Position numbers and translations under genes: made by a program. Below, piece after piece: positions 1 to 8,313 of a stretch of 64,000 nucleotides of DNA. Origin of the DNA: Acididesulfobacillus acetoxydans (lineage in GTDB: Bacteria; Bacillota; Desulfitobacteriia; Desulfitobacteriales; Desulfitobacteriaceae); NCBI RefSeq assembly GCF_902729405.1, contig NZ_LR746496.1, positions 4,092,001 through 4,156,000 of the forward strand. The letters run 5' to 3'. Under the pieces are notes generated by a model. It saw only the letters and a program-made list of their open reading frames with translations, ran no database searches and was not told the origin of the DNA. Position 1 is the stretch's first letter, and every line of letters begins with the position of its first letter.

Positions 1-1292
1 GTAGTGAATCCCCCATGAGCCGCTTCACTCCACTGCATAGGCGTTCTCGCGTTGTCCCGGCTCTTGGCGCAGATGCTCCGCATAATCTCCTTAACCGGCC
101 GCTCCCCTTGAGCCATTTGCTCTTTGTACCAGTTTATCGTCTCAATATCCCGGTAGTCCTCGATCCGCTCAAAGCAGACATTGGTCATCCCGATTTCTTC
201 ACCCTGATAAATAAAAGGGGTACCCTGCAAGGTATGCAGAAGCGTGGCTAACATCTTAGCCGATTCCACACGATACTTCCCGTCCTGGCCAAAGCGGGAG
301 ACCATACGCGGTTGATCATGATTGTTCAGGTAGAGACTGTTCCAGCCCCGGCCGTATAGTTCTCTTTGCCAGCGACTGCAAATCCTCTTAAACTCACTGA
401 CCTGCCAATCCCGGACATCCCACTTGCCGCCCGGGCCGCTGTCAATATCCATCAACTCAAACTGAAAAACCATGTTCAATTCTGCCCTGTTAAATCCCGT
501 ATATTCCAAAGCTTCCTTCGGGGTGACGGAGAGCGTCTCCCCCACGGTCATCACATCATAATGGGATAGGACCTCGGCATTCATCTCCCGCAGATATTCG
601 TGCACACGAGGCCCATTGAGGAAAAAGGCTCCTCCCCAGGCTAATTTCCCGCCTTCGGGGGCATCGGGCAAGCCGGGGGTTTTGGAAATGCAGCCGATGA
701 CATCCATGCGGAAACCATCAACCCCCTTGTCAAGCCACCAGCGCATCAGATCATGGATTTCCGCTCTCACCCGCGGATTGTCCCAGTTGAGGTCAGGCTG
801 TTTGGCCGAGAAAAGATGCAGGTAATACTCATTCGTTTTCTCATCCAACTCCCAAGCCGAACCGCCAAAAAAGGACGACCAGTTATTGGGCTTTTGGCGC
901 CAAATATAATAATCCCTGTAAGGATTGTCTTTCGCTGCCCGCGCTTGGCGAAACCACTCGTGTTCGTCTGAAGTGTGGTTGACCACCAGATCCATCACCA
1001 GCCTCATCTCCCGTTGATGCAAACCCGACAGCAGCCTGTCGAAATCAGCCATGGTTCCGAATTGAGCCATGATGGAACGATAGTCACTGATGTCATACCC
1101 CATATCATTATTGGGTGACTCATAGATGGGACTGAACCAAACGACATCAACCCCCAGCCACTTAAGGTAATCCAACTTTGCCAGGATCCCTTTCAGGTCG
1201 CCAATTCCGTCACCATTACTGTCCATAAAACTGCGGGGGTAGATCTGATACACCACTGCTTCTTTCCACCACATTCTCTCTGCCATTTTCAT
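1..1292 (-). CDS. GH13 alpha-glucosidase (oligo-1,6-glucosidase type), C-terminus beyond window
   Basis: Cytoplasmic retaining alpha-glucosidase that would cleave short alpha-1,6 or related gluco-oligosaccharides to glucose. 430 codons are visible of a family length near 550-560. The start ATG at 1292 is followed by the family opening WWKEAVVYQIYPRSF and the calcium loop DSNGDGIGD. Catalytic residues can be placed: nucleophile D197 (DGFRMDVIG), acid/base E252 (GETLSV) and the transition-state Asp D326 (NNHDQPR). The last readable stretch, RTPMQW, is also diagnostic. There is no signal peptide. It is the last gene of the 1-7.7 kb operon, so it probably finishes what GH66 and the ABC importer begin. 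A trehalose-6-phosphate hydrolase is an alternative that the missing C-terminus prevents excluding. Confidence 0.93.
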   Translation of the reverse strand, partial: MKMAERMWWKEAVVYQIYPRSFMDSNGDGIGDLKGILAKLDYLKWLGVDVVWFSPIYESPNNDMGYDISDYRSIMAQFGTMADFDRLLSGLHQREMRLVMDLVVNHTSDEHEWFRQARAAKDNPYRDYYIWRQKPNNWSSFFGGSAWELDEKTNEYYLHLFSAKQPDLNWDNPRVRAEIHDLMRWWLDKGVDGFRMDVIGCISKTPGLPDAPEGGKLAWGGAFFLNGPRVHEYLREMNAEVLSHYDVMTVGETLSVTPKEALEYTGFNRAELNMVFQFELMDIDSGPGGKWDVRDWQVSEFKRICSRWQRELYGRGWNSLYLNNHDQPRMVSRFGQDGKYRVESAKMLATLLHTLQGTPFIYQGEEIGMTNVCFERIEDYRDIETINWYKEQMAQGERPVKEIMRSICAKSRDNARTPMQWSEAAHGGFT

Positions 1293-1449
1293 ACTACACC
1301 CTACCCCACTTTTTCCACAAAATTAGGATTTGCTCGTTCTCCATCCGCCAACTGTTTCCCCTGGCTCCCTCTCACCCTTTCCACAAATTAAGCTCTGCTC
1401 GCACATATTCGTCTTTTCATGAATTCCCTTGGCAGGCTTTCTACCCTCG

Positions 1450-1497
1450 TTCATCCAATCGTGAGACTCCCTCTTCTGCAAGTGGGAGTAGTTCCTC
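1450..1497 (+). repeat. Dispersed 48-bp repeat, copy 1 (hairpin, IS605-end-like)
   Basis: About 48 bases beginning TTCATCCAATCGTGAGACTC match, with a handful of changes, the reverse strand of 8127-8174. Both copies contain a stem ACTCCC...GGGAGT with an inner CTT/AAG. The rest of the 1293-1507 gap holds two imperfect copies of a TTTCCACAAAATTA-type word near 1313 and 1379 and no gene. The hairpin could also act as a weak terminator for GH66, but no T-run follows. Confidence 0.6.
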
Positions 1498-1507
1498 GTT
1501 CATCCTT

Positions 1508-3202
1508 TTAATCTCTCCGCTGATAAGGCACAAAAACCATCGACCAAACATCAAAAGGCGCTACGGTCAGGTGAATTCCCCGCCCTCGAACATGAGGCTG
1601 CCAACTCCACTTCACCTTCTGCCAGACCGCTTCTTCCGCCCGTTGAACCCAGACGTCTTCAAGCGGATGATTCCACTCTATGGTCAGGGCCAAGGGCGGA
1701 GTCGCCCGGAAGGGCTCCGTGTGCAGGCAGTTCCACTCCTCCCGCATAATCCAGAGAAGATTCACCAGATGGAGAACCAGGCCGTGCGGGGTCGTCGTTA
1801 CGTGCAGCCAAATCTTGCCGGCTTCAGGCTCGACCGCGCTCGGAGCCCCGTCTACGAGAATCTGATCGTTGATACCTCCGGCAAAACTCCAGGTCACATC
1901 GATAACATCCGCCGCCGACAACAGTTCCGCATCAGCCGTTAGTATATCATACATAGCCCGGAGGGGCTCCGCCAGTGCCGGAACCATCGGCCCGTAATCC
2001 GGGTAATAAGCCTCAGTCAGTATTCCGCCTGACTCTCCCAGCAGCAGGTGGTATCCCCCACTCACAAAAATGACGGCGCTGAGGAGCAGGGTGCTCCTCG
2101 CCACGGCATCAGGATCTGCGTCCTTTGTCTCCCGCAAAGGCTGAAAATAAGCGGCCAGAATGACCTTTTTGCTGCCCCCAACCGCGGCCCTGATTCGCGC
2201 CACCAGTTCCGACAAGTGGCGGTAGCGCACCATCGGCGGCCACACCTCCACGTAAACCGCGTCCTGCGCCGATCGGCCCACCGAATGCACGGGGTAACCG
2301 GATACCGCGTTAAAAATAAGCCCAACCCCATCACCCAGTCTCCGGCGGCAAGCGTCGATGAAGGATGGATAGGCGTCATCCAGCCAAAGGGCTGAACCGT
2401 CTGATCTCCGGGCCGATTTCGGATAACCATACTGGTCTAAGTGCAGGCCCTCAAAGCCAAACTCGATCGCCCGGGCAAATTCCTCCAAGATGTGATTGCG
2501 CCAAGGAGAACCCTCCGAGATGTCCATCAAATAAAAGATATCGATCAGTGAGTACTGCACCCCCTGATTATCGTAGAGTCCCTCTTCCGGATGTGCCGAG
2601 GCGTAGTCGGCCAAAGAGGCATAGACCGCCGCATAACCCAGCGGGGCCGAACCGATCTCTCTCAGCGCTTCGATACGCGACAAGATTTCTTCTGCGCTCA
2701 GCCTGCGGCCCATGGGATCGGTGAACTCCGGGGTTTTCGGCACCAGAGCATCATGGCGTTCCATCCAGTCATAGAACTGGACGACGTTAAGATGAAATTT
2801 GCGAAAGAACCTCTGAATTTCACCGCCTGACTTTGCGGATTGGAAATCGCACAAAAAACCATAACGCGGTGCCTCCCGCCAGTGCGCCCTGACATCGAAG
2901 GCACTCCTCAAAGTGATACTTCGCGACTTCAAAGTAATACTTTGGGAGCCGCTCTCCAGATGAGCAACCACTCTGTAGCCTCCCGGGGCGAAGACACCCA
3001 AATCGATCCCTTCGGCGCCAGCCGGCATCTGCTTAACCGAGACCGTCCTGGCCTCCGCTAGGCAATGATGGTGAAATACTCGAATATCGACCAGGGTATC
3101 CCCCCGGCAGTTATCCGGTGCTTCCAAGAGGATATGCACCCTTTCACCCGGTCTAAATTGGGACTTTGCGGGATACATCTCGAAGTCTGTCCCAGCTGTC
3201 AA
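1508..3202 (-). CDS. GH66 dextranase / cyclodextran-type glucanase
   Basis: Glycoside hydrolase family 66, which cuts alpha-1,6-glucan (dextran) or makes cyclo-isomaltooligosaccharides. Family landmarks are FYDWMERHD, the nucleophile region GLHLDQYG (D258) and the acid/base region YVEVWP (E321), counted from position 3208. The length (about 564 aa) is near the minimal family core. There is no signal peptide, so it would act inside the cell on imported glucans, unlike the secreted dextranases. The reading frame opens with TTG CTG TTG directly after the stop of the upstream permease. The second TTG (3202) has AAAGGGGTGA at a good distance and is the likelier start. It sits between the permease and GH13 genes in one operon. 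Confidence 0.88.
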   Translation of the reverse strand: MTAGTDFEMYPAKSQFRPGERVHILLEAPDNCRGDTLVDIRVFHHHCLAEARTVSVKQMPAGAEGIDLGVFAPGGYRVVAHLESGSQSITLKSRSITLRSAFDVRAHWREAPRYGFLCDFQSAKSGGEIQRFFRKFHLNVVQFYDWMERHDALVPKTPEFTDPMGRRLSAEEILSRIEALREIGSAPLGYAAVYASLADYASAHPEEGLYDNQGVQYSLIDIFYLMDISEGSPWRNHILEEFARAIEFGFEGLHLDQYGYPKSARRSDGSALWLDDAYPSFIDACRRRLGDGVGLIFNAVSGYPVHSVGRSAQDAVYVEVWPPMVRYRHLSELVARIRAAVGGSKKVILAAYFQPLRETKDADPDAVARSTLLLSAVIFVSGGYHLLLGESGGILTEAYYPDYGPMVPALAEPLRAMYDILTADAELLSAADVIDVTWSFAGGINDQILVDGAPSAVEPEAGKIWLHVTTTPHGLVLHLVNLLWIMREEWNCLHTEPFRATPPLALTIEWNHPLEDVWVQRAEEAVWQKVKWSWQPHVRGRGIHLTVAPFDVWSMVFVPYQRRD

Positions 3203-3208
3203 CAGCAA

Positions 3209-4036
3209 TCACCCCTTTACCGCGCCTGCCATCAGGCCTCTGATAATGTGTCGTTGAAAGGCGATGAATATAGCAATGATCGGAAGTACCTGAATGACAG
3301 AAGCTGCGAATATCATGCCCCAAGCGCTGGTGTGTTGTCCCTGAAAGAGCTGCAGGGCGATCGGCAGAGTCCACTTGTGCGGGTCGTTGATGAAGGTAAG
3401 GGCCAACGTATAATCATCCCAACCGCCCATAAAATTGAACAACACCGCCGTCACCAGAGAGGGCAGGGCCATGGGCATCATAATACGCCAAAACAGGGTC
3501 CACTTGCCGCCTCCGTCCATGACCACAGCATCTTCTATCTCCTTTGGCACCTCATCGAAGAAACCCTTCATCAGAAAAGTCGTGAAAGGAATCATTCCGG
3601 CCGTATAGACTAACAACAGCCCGTTCAAGCTATTCAGCAAATGCAGGTGTTCCATCTCTTTGAACTGAGGCAGAATAAAAGTCATACTGGGAACCATCAT
3701 CGAACCCAGGAAGATCATGTAGATAAGCTTGCGCCCGAAAAAACGGAAGCGGGAAATGACGAAAGCTGCCGCACAGGCAATAATCGTTCCCAACAGGGTC
3801 GATATCACCGACACCCAGAGGCTGTGCAGGAAGTACAGTTGAAAATTATTGGATTGCCAAGCCTGAACGTAGTTGCTCAGCGTCGGGTGGAACGGCCACA
3901 ACTGGGGCGGGTATTTCAGCGCCGACTCATTGGGGGTAAACGAAAGAACAAGCATATAGTAAAACGGAAAAACCATAACCAGGGCCAAGAGTCCGAAGAT
4001 AAGAAAACGTGCTTTCCTCTTTTTTGAATTGAACAT
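3209..4036 (-). CDS. Carbohydrate ABC transporter permease, MalG type (CUT1)
   Basis: Inner-membrane permease subunit of a CUT1 sugar importer, 275 aa with six predicted helices. The cytoplasmic EAA loop that docks the ATPase is visible as EIEDAVVMDGGGKWTLF followed by WRIMMPMALP. The frame is open further upstream, but ATG 4036 (MFNSKKRK) has GGAGG seven bases before it and starts two bases after the stop of the partner permease, so it is preferred. No ATPase gene is present in the operon. As in many Firmicutes, a shared MsmK-type ATPase encoded elsewhere probably energises it. Confidence 0.94.
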   Translation of the reverse strand: MFNSKKRKARFLIFGLLALVMVFPFYYMLVLSFTPNESALKYPPQLWPFHPTLSNYVQAWQSNNFQLYFLHSLWVSVISTLLGTIIACAAAFVISRFRFFGRKLIYMIFLGSMMVPSMTFILPQFKEMEHLHLLNSLNGLLLVYTAGMIPFTTFLMKGFFDEVPKEIEDAVVMDGGGKWTLFWRIMMPMALPSLVTAVLFNFMGGWDDYTLALTFINDPHKWTLPIALQLFQGQHTSAWGMIFAASVIQVLPIIAIFIAFQRHIIRGLMAGAVKG

Positions 4037-4038
4037 GT

Positions 4039-4935
4039 TCAAACCTCCTGCACGCTGCGCGGCCTGAATACCCAAAACTGAATGACGGTGAACACCACGA
4101 TAATCGCCGTAATGACCCAGGAGAAAGCTGCAGCGTAGCCAAACTCCAGGTTGCTGAACGCCTGCTGATACATCCAAACCAAGGGCACCTGAGTCTCATT
4201 GGCCGGCTGACCCCCAGTCAGGATAAAGACCGATATAAAAACTTGAAAAGCCCCCATCATTAACATCACTGTGACAAAGAAGAACGTCCCCCGGATCATC
4301 GGCAAAGTGACAGACCAAAACTGCTTCCACTTTCCCGCCCCGTCGATAGCGGCGGACTCATACAATTCATCGGGAACGCCTTGCAGTCCGGCCAAAAAAA
4401 TCATCATTGCCCAGCCGATGCCCTTCCATCCCCCCAGAATGGCGGCTACAGTGAGTGCACTGTAGCGGTTTGCTAACCAAGGTACGGCACTCCGGCTGAG
4501 GTGAAGAGACATCAGCAGCCAATTAATGATTCCGTAGTCTGTGTTAAAGAGATACTCAAACAACAAAGTGACGACGACCCAAGACGTAATGACGGGGAGG
4601 TAGTACATGAGGCGAAGGGCTCCCCGCCCGCGCATCGGGCGATCCAAGCCCATCGCCACGAGAAGGCCCAGGACGATCTGGATGGGGACAGAGACAATCA
4701 GGTAAAAGATGGCGTTCACCAGGGAAGTGCCCACCACCGGATCATGCAGGACCTGACTGTAGTTGTGCAAGCCGACAAAGTGGGGAGAACCCACAAGGGG
4801 CCAGTTCGTAAAGCTCATGACAAATGAGTAGAGGATTGGATAAACCGAGAAAACCAGGAAGAAGCCCACGGCGGGCAGCAAGAAAAGATAGATCCCAAGA
4901 TGGTGCCGCAGACCCCGGCGAAATTTACCCTTCAT
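4039..4935 (-). CDS. Carbohydrate ABC transporter permease, MalF type (CUT1)
   Basis: Second membrane subunit of the same importer, about 298 aa. After a short basic N-terminus (MKGKFRRGLRHH) the first helix begins at LGIYLFLLPAVGFFLVF. The EAA loop is ELYESAAIDGAGKWKQFW followed by SVTLPM. Two in-frame ATGs lie close together (4941 and 4935). The second has the better spacing, eight bases from the GGAG core. The upstream gap to the ROK gene is filled with 17-bp tandem repeats. Confidence 0.94.
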   Translation of the reverse strand: MKGKFRRGLRHHLGIYLFLLPAVGFFLVFSVYPILYSFVMSFTNWPLVGSPHFVGLHNYSQVLHDPVVGTSLVNAIFYLIVSVPIQIVLGLLVAMGLDRPMRGRGALRLMYYLPVITSWVVVTLLFEYLFNTDYGIINWLLMSLHLSRSAVPWLANRYSALTVAAILGGWKGIGWAMMIFLAGLQGVPDELYESAAIDGAGKWKQFWSVTLPMIRGTFFFVTVMLMMGAFQVFISVFILTGGQPANETQVPLVWMYQQAFSNLEFGYAAAFSWVITAIIVVFTVIQFWVFRPRSVQEV

Positions 4936-4940
4936 AACCA

Positions 4941-5027
4941 TTTCTCCCCCCTGTTGACTGTTCTTCCCCCGTTGCTATTCTTCCCCCGTTGTGATTCTTC
5001 CCCCATTGCTATTCTTCTCCCCTCTTG
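4941..5027 (-). repeat. 17-bp tandem repeats in the permease leader
   Basis: Plus-strand units at 4960-4976, 4977-4993, 4994-5010 and a decayed unit at 5011-5027 share the core ATTCTTCCCCCGTTGCT. A further half unit runs into the ribosome binding site at 4941. In mRNA sense each unit offers a GGGGGAAGAA purine block resembling a Shine-Dalgarno sequence. The array fills the whole gap between the ROK stop and the permease start. Confidence 0.85.
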
Positions 5028-5038
5028 CCGCCCAGGCA

Positions 5039-6250
5039 TCAACTCGACAAAGGCAGTTTGAAAAACTCTTCGATGATGAGTGCCGCCGCGCCCTGCAGCC
5101 AGGCGTCTTCACTGCCGTCATCCACCACGATTTCAACCTGGTCGGCTAGGTGGGGAAAGGCATACTTTGTGGCGACATCCCGCACGGTATCGACAAAGAA
5201 CTTGGCGGCGACCGCTCCTTCGCCGCCAATCACTATTTTTTCCGGATCGAAAAGGTTGATCAGGTTAGCCACGCCGCAACCGAGGTTCCTCCCGAGTTCC
5301 AGGTAAATATTTCTGGCTGCTTTATCCCCGCTTTCCGCCGCTCGGAACAAGGCCGCCGGGGAGAGTTTCCCGTCTGCCTTGATGGCCTGCAACCTTGGGG
5401 ACTGGCCGGACTCAATGATGTCCTCGGCCCGGGCGAGCAGAAACTGATCAGACGCCAGTACGTCCAGACATCCCCGCCGTCCGCAGGAACAGCGCGGCCC
5501 GTTTTGCTCAATGGTCATATGACCAAACTCTCCGGCCCCACCGTGGCTTCCCCGATACAAACGTCTGTCCAGGATGATTCCGGCACCGACACCCGGACCG
5601 GTCGTGATACAGATCATGTCTTTAACCGACGCGTTTGCCTCATGAAGAAGGGTACCGTAGGCAAAAGTATTGACATCGTTCTCTACCGCCACATCCAGGC
5701 CGCTGAGTTGTGACAAGAGTTCTCCGATGGGCACGTTTTCCCAGTCTAAAATCGGACTGTAAAGGCAGACTCCCTTTTCGCTGTCAATCAGCCCCGAGAC
5801 ACTGACACCGATGCCCAGCACACTTTGCCCGGAAACGCGGTGCTTCTCTCTCAACCTTTCCATCCCTGCGAACACTCGGGTAAAAAGTATCCCCGGGGGT
5901 TCTTCGGACAAGAACGTGAACTGTTCCGTGTCTATTTGGCGCATTCGCAAGTCAAACAGGGAGATCCAAACCCTCTTTGGACCGATTTTCACGCCGAAGG
6001 CGCAGCGCGCGGTTTCATTAATGTCCAACAGACCCGGACGCCGCCCGCCGCTTGAATCACCCTCACCAACCTCACGAACTAATTGCTCTGCCAGCAACTC
6101 AGTCACAATGTTTGAAATGGTGGAAAGGCCGAGCCCGGTCTGTTCGGAAAGTTCGGGTCGTGATATGGGACCGCTGACCCGTACCCGTTGCAAAACATGC
6201 ATATTATTGATTTCCCGCATCAATTTACGGTCTGCCTTCGCCATTGCCAT
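5039..6250 (-). CDS. ROK-family transcriptional repressor (XylR/NagC type)
   Basis: 403-aa sugar-responsive DNA-binding repressor. Residues about 10-80 form a winged helix-turn-helix (ISRPELSEQTGLGLSTISN). The rest is a ROK sugar-kinase-like fold with ITTGPGVGAGIILD, the GEFGHM signature and the zinc motif CSCGRRGCLD. Start ATG 6250 has GAGG nine bases upstream. It lies inside the operon it presumably controls, between the binding-protein and permease genes. GTTGAAC palindromes before it (6307-6318) and before the binding-protein gene (7909-7926) are the likely operators. The inducer is probably a glucose oligomer or its phosphate; this is inferred from context only. Confidence 0.93.
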   Translation of the reverse strand: MAMAKADRKLMREINNMHVLQRVRVSGPISRPELSEQTGLGLSTISNIVTELLAEQLVREVGEGDSSGGRRPGLLDINETARCAFGVKIGPKRVWISLFDLRMRQIDTEQFTFLSEEPPGILFTRVFAGMERLREKHRVSGQSVLGIGVSVSGLIDSEKGVCLYSPILDWENVPIGELLSQLSGLDVAVENDVNTFAYGTLLHEANASVKDMICITTGPGVGAGIILDRRLYRGSHGGAGEFGHMTIEQNGPRCSCGRRGCLDVLASDQFLLARAEDIIESGQSPRLQAIKADGKLSPAALFRAAESGDKAARNIYLELGRNLGCGVANLINLFDPEKIVIGGEGAVAAKFFVDTVRDVATKYAFPHLADQVEIVVDDGSEDAWLQGAAALIIEEFFKLPLSS

Positions 6251-6306
6251 GCGTCAGAACCTCATAAAGTCTTTCTAAATTATTGTAGGATTATTGTGGG
6301 GTAAAG

Positions 6307-6318
6307 TGTTGTTCAACA
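6307..6318. promoter_or_regulatory. Candidate ROK operator overlapping a promoter
   Basis: Perfect palindrome TGTTGTTCAACA. On the minus strand it covers a possible -35 (TTGAAC) with TAATCC 17 bases downstream, so binding would block transcription of the ROK gene. The GTTGAAC half-site is shared with 7909-7926. The rest of 6319-6422 is a GC-rich spacer without a gene. Confidence 0.5.
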
Positions 6319-6422
6319 TTACAAAAGAGATGGCTAACAGGTAAAGGGAGCGAGCCCTCCTGATAAACGGGGCCAAGTGCCACCGCGGGGCCCGCCCCCC
6401 TCGCACCCGCTAACCTTCGGGA

Positions 6423-7700
6423 CTAACTCGCCAAGAGCGCATTGGCCTCCTCTGTCGCCTTGTCCAAAGCCTGCCGGACGCTTTCGTGCCCTTGCACTGC
6501 CTTCGTTACCTCTGTCTCAATGTCCTGCTCGATTTTTGTAAAGGCGGGAACCGAGGGACGGGATTTGGCAGTGACCAACTGTTTTCTGAAGATGTTAAAG
6601 TAATCCAGTCCGGCCAAAAGCTTCGATGACGGGAGCTTCTTAAGGACGGACATCTGTCCGGCCGCTTGCATCTGAGTCTGGGCCTCGGTAGACATCATAT
6701 ATTTCTCAAACTCCCAAGCGGCTTTCTCATGGGCGGAATCGGTACTGAAGATCCCTATATCTTCGCCGCCCACGACCTGTACTGACCCCGCCGGACCGGC
6801 CGGCCACAAAGACAGGTTGTATTTTACCTTCGGGTAAGTCTTGGCCATGGACGGGACGTCCCATGGTCCTTCATCTATGAACGCATATTCCCCTTTGGCC
6901 AAACCATCCATGTCCCCGGTCGCCCCCGGAAGAATACCGGTAATGTAACCCGCCTTATAGAGGCTTACCAAAGTGTTGATAGCGGCAAAAGTCTTCGGCC
7001 CATTCAAATAACCTGTCGCCGTCTTCTGGTCCGGGCTGAGAACAGAACCGCCAAACGAGTCAATCCAGGGTATCAATTGCCAAAGACTGTCACCGGGCAA
7101 GGTATACCCATAAACCCGGTTTTTGCCCGTTCCGCCGGATGCCTGCTTGATGTCGGCAATGAACTGGTCCATAGTAGTGGGCGGATGATCAATCCCATGT
7201 GCCTTCAGCACGGCAGGATTGGAAAACAGCACTTTGGTATTGGTGTCGAGGGGTAACCCGTAATATTTTCCATTGTACAAATTCGTTGACAGCGGGCCGG
7301 AGAACACCTTTTTGCTTAAATCACTCCACCCGGGCAGGCTCTGCTGAGGAACTAAAACCCCCAGTTCCGCCAGTTGAGGCATCCAAATGATGTCCAGACG
7401 CGCAACATCCGGGAGGCTTTTACCGGCCGCGGCCGTAAACAGTTTTGCCTGCATATTGCTGTACGGAAGTGTAACATTCTGCACCTTGATTCCGGGATGT
7501 GACCTTTCAAAGGCGGGAATAATATCATTGACAATGGTCTTCTCTTCATTATCCGTCTCAGAGTAAGCATTCCAAAACGTGATCGTAACCGACGGGGAAC
7601 CTGTTTTGCCCGATGGCGCCGGTGCCGTACCGCATCCGACGGCCGTTCCCACAAGAATGCTCAGAGCCGCCATGATGGCTGCTAAATGTTTTAGTCTCAC
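6423..7700 (-). CDS. Extracellular solute-binding lipoprotein, sugar ABC importer
   Basis: About 425-aa family-1 solute-binding protein that captures the oligosaccharide outside the membrane and delivers it to the two permeases. The N-terminus is a lipoprotein signal peptide ending in the lipobox VGTAVGC, and the mature part begins with TITFWNAYSETDNEE, typical of sugar-binding proteins. GTG 7706 abuts the GGAGGT site, so GTG 7700 (MRLKHLAAIM), seven bases from GGAGG, is the likelier start. It is the first gene of the glucan operon, behind a clear promoter. Confidence 0.93.
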   Translation of the reverse strand: MRLKHLAAIMAALSILVGTAVGCGTAPAPSGKTGSPSVTITFWNAYSETDNEEKTIVNDIIPAFERSHPGIKVQNVTLPYSNMQAKLFTAAAGKSLPDVARLDIIWMPQLAELGVLVPQQSLPGWSDLSKKVFSGPLSTNLYNGKYYGLPLDTNTKVLFSNPAVLKAHGIDHPPTTMDQFIADIKQASGGTGKNRVYGYTLPGDSLWQLIPWIDSFGGSVLSPDQKTATGYLNGPKTFAAINTLVSLYKAGYITGILPGATGDMDGLAKGEYAFIDEGPWDVPSMAKTYPKVKYNLSLWPAGPAGSVQVVGGEDIGIFSTDSAHEKAAWEFEKYMMSTEAQTQMQAAGQMSVLKKLPSSKLLAGLDYFNIFRKQLVTAKSRPSVPAFTKIEQDIETEVTKAVQGHESVRQALDKATEEANALLAS

Positions 7701-7720
7701 CTTCACACCTCCAAAAATAT

Positions 7721-7801
7721 TCTCATAGCCTGTTCCTCATACTTGTTCCTCATAGCCTGTTCCTCATAGCCTGTTCCTCATACTTGTTCTCCATTGCCTG
7801 T
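7721..7801 (-). repeat. 13/14-bp tandem repeats in the operon leader
   Basis: Six consecutive units of the type TCCTCATAGCCTGT or TCCTCATACTTGT (13 or 14 bp) lie between promoter and start codon. In mRNA sense each carries ATGAGGAACA, a purine-rich word like a ribosome binding site. Unit length, sequence and position parallel the 17-bp array before the permease. Confidence 0.85.
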
Positions 7802-7849
7802 TCTAAAACTCACCTCCAACTTACTTCATTCACTGAACGAATTAAGTTA

Positions 7850-7878
7850 AGTGTAGCACATCCTTTCTGAATTATCAA
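7850..7878 (-). promoter_or_regulatory. Sigma-A type promoter of the glucan operon
   Basis: On the minus strand TTGATA (7878-7873) and TACACT (7855-7850) are separated by exactly 17 bases. Transcription would start near 7842, giving a leader of about 140 bases that contains the tandem repeats. ATTC...GAAT (7829-7843) overlaps the presumed start site. Confidence 0.7.
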
Positions 7879-7902
7879 TATCCTTTTGGGGAAAAGCAAA
7901 GT

Positions 7903-7926
7903 GAACTCGTTCAACCAAAGTTGAAC
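7903..7926. promoter_or_regulatory. Candidate ROK operator upstream of the operon promoter
   Basis: GTTCAAC-CAAA-GTTGAAC is a perfect 7-bp inverted repeat, overlapped by GAAC-TC-GTTC. It ends about 25 bases upstream of the -35 box. The same half-site recurs before the ROK gene, which fits autoregulation by that protein. Confidence 0.55.
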
Positions 7927-7930
7927 ATCA

Positions 7931-8174
7931 CGATAGTGTAGACACTATCGCCGAACCGCAAGCTTTCAAAGAATACTTGTGCGGTGAGGATGACTTCGGT
8001 GACGAAAGTCTCCAGTGGAGAGTTTCGCCGAAGCCGCCTATCCCAAAATTACACTTCGCGGCGTAGGCGTCATTGTCCGGTGGACAATGACGGCCGAAGG
8101 CTGAGTTTACCCCCACCGAAGCAACGGGGGAACCACTCCCACTTGTAGAAGAGGGAATCTCACGGTTGGATGAA
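7931..8174 (-). repeat. Hairpin array, probable IS605-group/TnpB-end remnant
   Basis: Three strong short-loop hairpins occur in a row: 7931-7950 (8-bp arms), 8003-8027 and 8069-8091 (10-bp arms). The three stems differ in sequence, but each is followed by a similar GCCGAA-type linker. A fourth hairpin (about 8137-8156) lies in the block 8127-8174 that is repeated at 1450-1497. No protein is convincing here. The layout resembles the structured 3' end of IS200/IS605-group elements, but that assignment is inference. Confidence 0.5.
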
Positions 8175-8190
8175 TAGCCCGGAAACCCCG

Positions 8191-8313
8191 TCAGGGGCGC
8201 AGCGCGTAGAAGGCGATGATCAGCGCGGCACCCGCCAAGATAACCAGGATAATCGCGACTTCCTGGCGAGAGGGCTTTCTCAGGAAGGAGCTTTTAAATG
8301 TTTTCCACGGCAT
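8191..8313 (-). CDS. 40-aa single-helix membrane peptide, MPWK family (copy A)
   Basis: A 40-codon gene with start ATG 8313 preceded by GAGGTGA six bases upstream. It has a basic N-terminus MPWKTFKSSFLRKPSRQE, then one hydrophobic helix VAIILVILAGAALIIAF, and a short tail ending LRP. Three relatives occur in the window at 46927-47050, 48775-48897 and 62649-62771 with the same length and layout. The family is not one I recognise. It always lies beside surface-type genes (YdcF, VanZ, DUF457-like or the Gly-rich anchored protein), which suggests a membrane-associated accessory role. Confidence 0.75.
   Translation of the reverse strand: MPWKTFKSSFLRKPSRQEVAIILVILAGAALIIAFYALRP

Noticed and set aside
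1293-1507. Terminator for the GH66 gene at 1450-1497
   Set aside because: The hairpin has no T-run on the relevant strand and the sequence is a dispersed repeat, so the repeat explanation is preferred.
4941-7801. Tandem repeats considered as CRISPR arrays
   Set aside because: Units of 13-17 bp are contiguous, with no spacers and no cas genes nearby.
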